From the NCBI GenBank assembly GCA_035656335.1, contig DASRSS010000219.1:1-16345 (forward strand): a stretch of DNA of 16,345 nucleotides, in the 5' to 3' direction. Source of the stretch: DASRSS01 sp035656335 (GTDB taxonomy: Bacteria; Actinomycetota; Actinomycetes; Mycobacteriales; Jatrophihabitantaceae). Made by a program: the position numbers and the translations under genes. Under the pieces are notes generated by a model. That model worked only from the letters and a program-made list of their open reading frames with translations. It did not search any database and was not told the origin of the DNA. Positions 12,331 through 16,345 of the stretch are shown here, one piece after another (positions within the stretch are counted from its first letter, which is position 1; each line of letters begins with the position of its first letter).

Positions 12331-13932
12331 GTGACTCAAAGCGCTTACAGCCCGCGCCCGTGGTGGGCGTCCGCCGTGTTCTACCAGGTGTATCCGCGCA
12401 GCTTCGCCGACGGCAACGGCGACGGCACCGGTGACCTGATCGGGCTGCGCGAGCGGCTCGGCCACCTGCGCGACCTCGGCGTCGACGCGATCTGGCTCTC
12501 GCCGTTCTATCGCTCACCGATGGCCGACGGCGGTTACGACGTGGCCGACCCGTGCGACGTCGACCCCCGCTTCGGCACGCTGGCGGACTTCGACGCGATG
12601 CTCGCCGAGGCGCACCGGCTCGGCATCCGGGTCACCGTCGACGTCGTGCCGAACCACTTCTCCGACCAGCACGAGTGGTTCCAGGCAGCTCTCGCCGCCG
12701 CGCCCGGCTCCCCCGAGCGCGCGCGGTTCATCTTCCGCGACGGCCGCGGCGAGCACGGTGAGCTGCCGCCGAACAACTGGCCGTCCGTCTTCGGCGGCCC
12801 CGCCTGGCACCGGGTCAGCGACGGGCAGTGGTATCTGCACCTGTTCGCGCCCGAGCAGCCGGACTTGAACTGGACGAACCCCGAGGTGCCCGCCGAGTTC
12901 GAGCGCATCTTCCGGTTCTGGTTGGACCGCGGCGTGGACGGCTTCCGCATCGACGTCGCGCACGGCATGGCCAAGCCCGACGGCCTGCCGGACGTCGACC
13001 TGAGCGTGATCCCGTCCCGCGAGGAGGGCGCGACGATGCCCTCGCTGATGGACGTGCGCTGGGACCGCGACGGGGTGCACGAGTACCACCGCATGTTCCG
13101 TCGCGTGCTGGACTCGTACCCGGGCGAGCGGATGGCCGTGGGCGAGGCGTGGGTGCCCGACTCCGACCGGCTGGCCCGCTACGTCCGTCCGGACGAGCTG
13201 AACCTCACGTTCAACTTCGAACTGGTCGAGGCGCCGTGGGGTGCCGACTCCTTCAGCAAGGCGATCCAGCGCTCGCTCGAGGCGATGGCGGGCGTCGGCG
13301 CGCCGTGCACCTGGGTGCTCGACAACCACGACGTCGACCGCGCCGCGACGCGCTACGGCGGGGGCGAGGCCGGCATCGCGCGGGCCCGGGCGGCGCTGCT
13401 CGTGCAGCTGTCCCTGCCCGGCGCCGCGTACCTCTACAACGGCGACGAGCTGGCGCTGGAGAACGTCCACCTCCCGGACGAGGCGCTGCAGGACCCGACC
13501 TGGGAGCGCAGCGGGCACACCGACCGCGGCCGCGACGGCGAGCGCGTGCCGCTGCCGTGGTCGGGCACCGAGCCGCCGTACGGGTTCACCACCGGCACTT
13601 CGACCTGGCTGCCGATGCCCGCAGGCTGGGGCGACAAGACCGTGGCCGCGCAGCAGGCGGAGCCGGGCTCGATGCTGAACCTGTGCAAGCAGGCGCTGCG
13701 GCTGCGGCGCGAGCTGCCGCAGCTCACCGGGCCGGAGTGCGAGTGGGCGCCGGCGCCGGTGGGCGCGCTGGCCTACCACCGCGGCTCTATCGCGGTGGCG
13801 CTGAACGCCGGCGCCGAGCCGCTGCCGCTGCCGGACGGCGACGTGCTGCTCGCGTCCGGCCCGCTGCCGGAGCCGGGACCGGACGGACGCGTCCTGCCGG
13901 GCAACACGGCGGTGTGGCTGCAGCTGCCCTGA
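12331..13932 (+). CDS. aglA: Alpha-glucosidase, glycoside hydrolase family 13
   Basis: A 533-residue cytoplasmic GH13 enzyme that hydrolyses, or transfers, alpha-1,4- or alpha-1,6-linked glucose from short oligosaccharides. The barrel starts at VFYQVYPRSFADGNGDGTGD. Conserved region I is DVVPNH, the nucleophile D208 lies in GVDGFRIDVAHG, the general acid E272 in AVGEAWV and the transition-state residue D334 in LDNHDVDR. The DGNGDGTGD loop resembles the calcium/ion site of oligo-1,6-glucosidase types. The C-terminal beta domain (about 450-533) is complete. There is no signal peptide. Exact specificity (maltose, isomaltose or trehalose-related) cannot be set from sequence. GTG 12331 is the only suitable start before WWASAVFYQVYPRSF. 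It lies downstream of glbO, matching Rv2471. Confidence 0.93.
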   Translation: MTQSAYSPRPWWASAVFYQVYPRSFADGNGDGTGDLIGLRERLGHLRDLGVDAIWLSPFYRSPMADGGYDVADPCDVDPRFGTLADFDAMLAEAHRLGIRVTVDVVPNHFSDQHEWFQAALAAAPGSPERARFIFRDGRGEHGELPPNNWPSVFGGPAWHRVSDGQWYLHLFAPEQPDLNWTNPEVPAEFERIFRFWLDRGVDGFRIDVAHGMAKPDGLPDVDLSVIPSREEGATMPSLMDVRWDRDGVHEYHRMFRRVLDSYPGERMAVGEAWVPDSDRLARYVRPDELNLTFNFELVEAPWGADSFSKAIQRSLEAMAGVGAPCTWVLDNHDVDRAATRYGGGEAGIARARAALLVQLSLPGAAYLYNGDELALENVHLPDEALQDPTWERSGHTDRGRDGERVPLPWSGTEPPYGFTTGTSTWLPMPAGWGDKTVAAQQAEPGSMLNLCKQALRLRRELPQLTGPECEWAPAPVGALAYHRGSIAVALNAGAEPLPLPDGDVLLASGPLPEPGPDGRVLPGNTAVWLQLP

Positions 13933-13971
13933 CCTCGGCCCGCACCGCGCGCCGGCCGGTCGGGATCGTCG

Positions 13972-15675
13972 TCACGAGAACGCGATCCAGGCGTCGCGGT
14001 GCAGGCTGGCCGGGTCGACGACCTGCAGGCCGCTGCCGGACAGCGTCCAGAGCCGGCCGTCGACCAGCATGCTGCGGACGATGCCCTGACCGTCGTCGGG
14101 CACGGCCGTGCCGAGCGGGTTGCGGACCAGGCCGACCGTGGTCAGCGTGCTACCGGTGACGCGCAGCACCAGCGCGGCGCCGGACTCGTCCGACCGCCAC
14201 GACTGGACGGGCACGGCGACCAGGCCGGTCGGCTGCCAGTACAGGAACGCGTGCGGGTCGAGCTGCTCGCCGCCGTCGGTGCCGGGGCGGACCACGTGCC
14301 CGGTGCGGCGGGGCGCCGTCGGGTGGCTGACGTCGAACAGGCTCACCTGAACGCCGTCGGGTTCGTTGTCGGGGCCGATCTGTTCGCCAACCCCGAGGAT
14401 CCGTCCGTCGCCGGCGTCGTGCAGGTAGCTGGAGTAGCCGGTCAGCTGCAGCGATCCGGCGACCGTCGGATGCGCGGGGTCGGTCAGGTCGACCACGTAG
14501 AGCGGGTCGGTCTGCCGGAACGTGACCACGTAGGCCAGCGCGCCGGCGAAGCGAACCGCGTAGATCTGCTCGCCCTCGCCGAGGCCGTCCACGTGCCCGA
14601 CCGTGGCGAGGGTCGCGTCGTTCAGCTCGTACACGGCGCTGTCCGAGTGCGCGCCGACGGTCGTGGTGGCGACGCGGAGGTGGCCGTCGTAGTCGTCCAG
14701 CGAGTACGAGCTGAGCAGCCGTCCCGGCACGGACGCCGAACCCAGATAGGCCGGCTCGCCCGTCCCGGTGATGTCGAAGCGGTGCAGCTGCGTCCGTTCG
14801 GCGTGCCGGTCGTTCGCCCACCAGTCGGGGTTGCTCGCGACGTACAGGCTGGTCGCGGTGGCGTACACGGTGTCGCCGTCGGCGGCCACGCTGATCGGCC
14901 CGGCGCCGCCGTTCGGGTCGGCGAGGTCGAGCGTGTACACGGTGATGAGCGAGGTGCCCGTGTAGTTCGCCGGGTGGCTGATCGCCTGGCACGGCACCTG
15001 GCGGCGGCTGGTGCTACCACCGTCGGTCACCGTGTAGCTCGGCTGCCACGCCGACAGCGGAGCGGACCGGACGATCGCCTGGTTGCGCGCCTTGGACGGG
15101 TGGTTGCGCTGCGGGAAGTTGATCGTGGGGCTGCTGGTGACGACCAGCCGGACGGTGCCGTCGACCAGGCGCGCGGCGAGGTAGCCGCCGTCGGCACGCA
15201 GCGATCCGGTGACCGTGGGCTGGCCGGAGAGGTCGACGAACAGGGCGGTGGTGCGATCGCCGCTGGCCGGCTGGATTGGCCCGGCGATGTCGGACGGGTA
15301 GAAGCGCGGCGACCCGGTGTCCAGCAGCACGAGCGCGTGGTCGCCGTCGACCAACAGCTGCGCGCTGTCGGCGCCGGCGTAGATCGACAGGTCGAGCGTG
15401 CCGGTGACCTGCTGCGTCTGCGCGTCGACGACCCGCAGCACGCCGTCGGTGACCGTGACGATGCGCTCGCCGTCGGTCTTCATGAGATCCGGCTCGTCGA
15501 CGCCGGCCACCTGATCGTTCGTCGTGGACGTGGCGCCGGTGTCGCCGTCGGCCGTCGTGTCCGTGCCGATGACGGCTGGGCCACCGGCTGCCGCTACGCG
15601 TTTGGCTCCGGACGCGTAAATGAGGCCGCCGCCGGCCTGCTGCCGGGCCTGCTCCGCCGCTGGCGCGGCAAGCAC
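13972..15675 (-). CDS. Secreted beta-propeller domain protein, 5' end missing
   Basis: The frame encodes at least 567 residues of the Beta_propel family (COG4880, C-terminal beta-propeller distantly related to WD40). The family landmark TSTTNDQVAGVDEPDLMKTDG (about 50-70) precedes repeated blades such as RIVTVTDGVLRVVDA, LYVVDLTDPAHPTVAGSLQL and VSLFDVSHPTAPRRTG. Homologues carry an N-terminal signal or lipoprotein peptide and roughly 100 residues before this landmark. Here only ~50 are left and no signal peptide is seen. The frame runs on upstream without a stop into unrelated sequence, so GTG 15675 is merely the first possible start and I regard the gene as cut at 15,660-15,700. Function is unknown; extracellular binding or a structural role is usual speculation. 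It is convergent with aglA across a 39-bp gap that holds only short GC-rich palindromes. Confidence 0.82.
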   Translation of the reverse strand: MLAAPAAEQARQQAGGGLIYASGAKRVAAAGGPAVIGTDTTADGDTGATSTTNDQVAGVDEPDLMKTDGERIVTVTDGVLRVVDAQTQQVTGTLDLSIYAGADSAQLLVDGDHALVLLDTGSPRFYPSDIAGPIQPASGDRTTALFVDLSGQPTVTGSLRADGGYLAARLVDGTVRLVVTSSPTINFPQRNHPSKARNQAIVRSAPLSAWQPSYTVTDGGSTSRRQVPCQAISHPANYTGTSLITVYTLDLADPNGGAGPISVAADGDTVYATATSLYVASNPDWWANDRHAERTQLHRFDITGTGEPAYLGSASVPGRLLSSYSLDDYDGHLRVATTTVGAHSDSAVYELNDATLATVGHVDGLGEGEQIYAVRFAGALAYVVTFRQTDPLYVVDLTDPAHPTVAGSLQLTGYSSYLHDAGDGRILGVGEQIGPDNEPDGVQVSLFDVSHPTAPRRTGHVVRPGTDGGEQLDPHAFLYWQPTGLVAVPVQSWRSDESGAALVLRVTGSTLTTVGLVRNPLGTAVPDDGQGIVRSMLVDGRLWTLSGSGLQVVDPASLHRDAWIAFS

Positions 15676-15794
15676 CCGCTGCTCTAGCGCGCGACCGCCC
15701 CCCGCTTGCCCGCCGCGTCGCGCCGACGCATGATCCGCGCCGATTTGCCTCGAGCTCTGGCGACCCTCACAGAAAATCCCAAGGAGACTGACCG
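15676..15794. other. Junction region between two unlike sequences
   Basis: The left side encodes the truncated actinobacterial beta-propeller protein; the right side leads into a proteobacterial-type gene with a strong ribosome binding site. No insertion sequence end, integrase, tRNA or clear direct repeat is visible here. The stretch is GC-rich up to ~15,740 and then includes ACAGAAAATCCC, which is unusually A-rich for this window. The exact joint cannot be placed by eye. Confidence 0.6.
15781..15786 (+). promoter_or_regulatory. Ribosome binding site of the FAH-family gene
   Basis: AAGGAG lies 8 nt before ATG 15795, a near-perfect Shine-Dalgarno site. It contrasts with the weak or absent sites before many of the actinobacterial genes in this window. 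Confidence 0.8.
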
Positions 15795-16345
15795 ATGAAG
15801 CTTGTCCGCTATGGTGCGCCCGGCCGCGAGAAGCCAGGCATCATTGGAGACGACGGCAAGATCAGGGATCTCTCCCGCGTCGTGAAGGACATCGACGGCG
15901 CCATGCTCGCCTCCGGCGGCCTCGCCAAGATCAAGAAGCTCAACCTCAAGCGCATGAAGCCGGTCGCCGGCCGGCCGCGGCTCGGCCCCTGCGTCGGCAA
16001 TGTCGGCAACTTCATCGCCATCGGGCTCAACTACTCCGACCACGCGGCGGAGGCCGGCATGCCGGTGCCGAAGGAGCCGGTCATCTTCTCCAAGACGACG
16101 ACCTCGATCTGCGGCCCGAACGACGACACCATCCAGCCGCACGAGTCGACCAAGCTCGACTACGAGGTCGAGATCGGCATCGTCATCGGCAAGCGCGCGC
16201 GCTACCTCGAGAAGGGCAAGGCCAAGGCTGCGATCGCCGGCTATTTCGTCGGCAACGACGTGTCCGAGCGCGCCTTCCAGATCGAGCGCTCCGGCGGCCA
16301 GTGGATGAAGGGCAAGAGCTGCGAGACGTTCGGGCCGATCGGGCC
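15795..16345 (+). CDS. Fumarylacetoacetate hydrolase family protein, 3' end beyond window
   Basis: The first 183 residues of an FAH-superfamily enzyme; a full member is about 280 residues. These enzymes cleave or isomerise beta-diketo or 2-oxo acids using a divalent metal. Metal ligands are visible as E124 and E126 in DYEVEIGIVIG and D155 in GNDVSERAFQIE. GLNYSDHAAEAGMPVPKEPVIFSK (77-100) and GQWMKGKSCETFGPIG are diagnostic. The wording of these motifs is that of alphaproteobacterial (rhizobial-type) homologues, often annotated as ureidoglycolate lyase or 2-hydroxyhepta-2,4-diene-1,7-dioate isomerase; the substrate is uncertain. Composition is unlike the rest of the window: 18 lysines in 183 residues, and ten leucine codons of which nine are CTC, one CTT and none CTG. 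It probably does not come from the same genome. Confidence 0.92.
   Translation, partial: MKLVRYGAPGREKPGIIGDDGKIRDLSRVVKDIDGAMLASGGLAKIKKLNLKRMKPVAGRPRLGPCVGNVGNFIAIGLNYSDHAAEAGMPVPKEPVIFSKTTTSICGPNDDTIQPHESTKLDYEVEIGIVIGKRARYLEKGKAKAAIAGYFVGNDVSERAFQIERSGGQWMKGKSCETFGPIG

Noticed and set aside
12514..13779. A 421-codon minus-strand frame inside aglA.
   Set aside because: aglA has complete GH13 catalytic motifs in the plus frame; the antisense product matches nothing.
13999..15687. A 562-codon plus-strand frame opposite the beta-propeller gene.
   Set aside because: It is Arg/Val/Gly-rich and domain-free, whereas the minus frame shows repeated propeller blades and the VDEPDL-KTDG signature.

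Overview
The window is very GC-rich DNA from an actinobacterium that probably uses mycothiol. From memory of the Mycobacterium tuberculosis map, its gene order follows Rv2465c to Rv2471. The conserved backbone is rpiB (Rv2465c), a mycothiol-dependent nitroreductase-like DsbA protein (Rv2466c), pepN (Rv2467), a DUF5130 protein (Rv2468c), a CtaJ-like small membrane protein (Rv2468A), an HNH endonuclease (Rv2469c), glbO (Rv2470) and the alpha-glucosidase aglA (Rv2471). Other genes are inserted into this backbone: a CtaG-type oxidase assembly protein, a Bcp-type peroxiredoxin, a lytic transglycosylase, an amidase, a small membrane protein and a flavin disulfide reductase. The genus cannot be told from the sequence alone.

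Layout. 1-246 is the 3' end of an unidentified gene, convergent with rpiB (minus). ctaG (plus) is divergent from rpiB and convergent with a two-gene minus-strand unit, bcp then the nitroreductase-like gene. pepN (plus) is divergent from bcp and is followed by a 137-bp leader and the lytic transglycosylase (plus). A strong hairpin terminator separates that gene from the minus-strand genes amidase, ctaJ and DUF5130. A small membrane-protein gene (plus) converges through a large hairpin on the minus-strand pair flavin reductase then HNH endonuclease. The flavin reductase is divergent from glbO-aglA (plus). A truncated beta-propeller protein gene (minus) then converges on aglA.

Regulation. At least four starts (bcp, ctaJ, flavin reductase, amidase) have a TANNNT -10-like hexamer 6-8 nt upstream and little or no Shine-Dalgarno sequence. 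glbO and aglA have a weaker match at the same distance. This is the pattern of leaderless transcripts. The glbO/flavin-reductase divergent intergenic region (11697-11851) holds the most striking non-coding structure here: six copies of a 14-bp unit, AASTGGCCACYCGC, three facing each gene at 19-20 bp spacing, with the outermost copies over the expected -35 regions.

Genes in common. Many products concern redox or respiration: CtaG and CtaJ (aa3 oxidase), truncated haemoglobin O, peroxiredoxin, the mycothiol-linked DsbA protein and the disulfide reductase. Others act on the cell wall, peptides or sugars: lytic transglycosylase, PepN, amidase, alpha-glucosidase and RpiB.

End of the window. Near 15,660-15,700 the actinobacterial beta-propeller gene loses its 5' end. 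From 15,795 onward there is a fumarylacetoacetate hydrolase-family gene with alphaproteobacterial-looking protein sequence, lysine-rich composition and CTC-only/CTT leucine usage. This is most likely an assembly chimera, less likely a recent transfer; treat the last ~660 bp separately from the rest.
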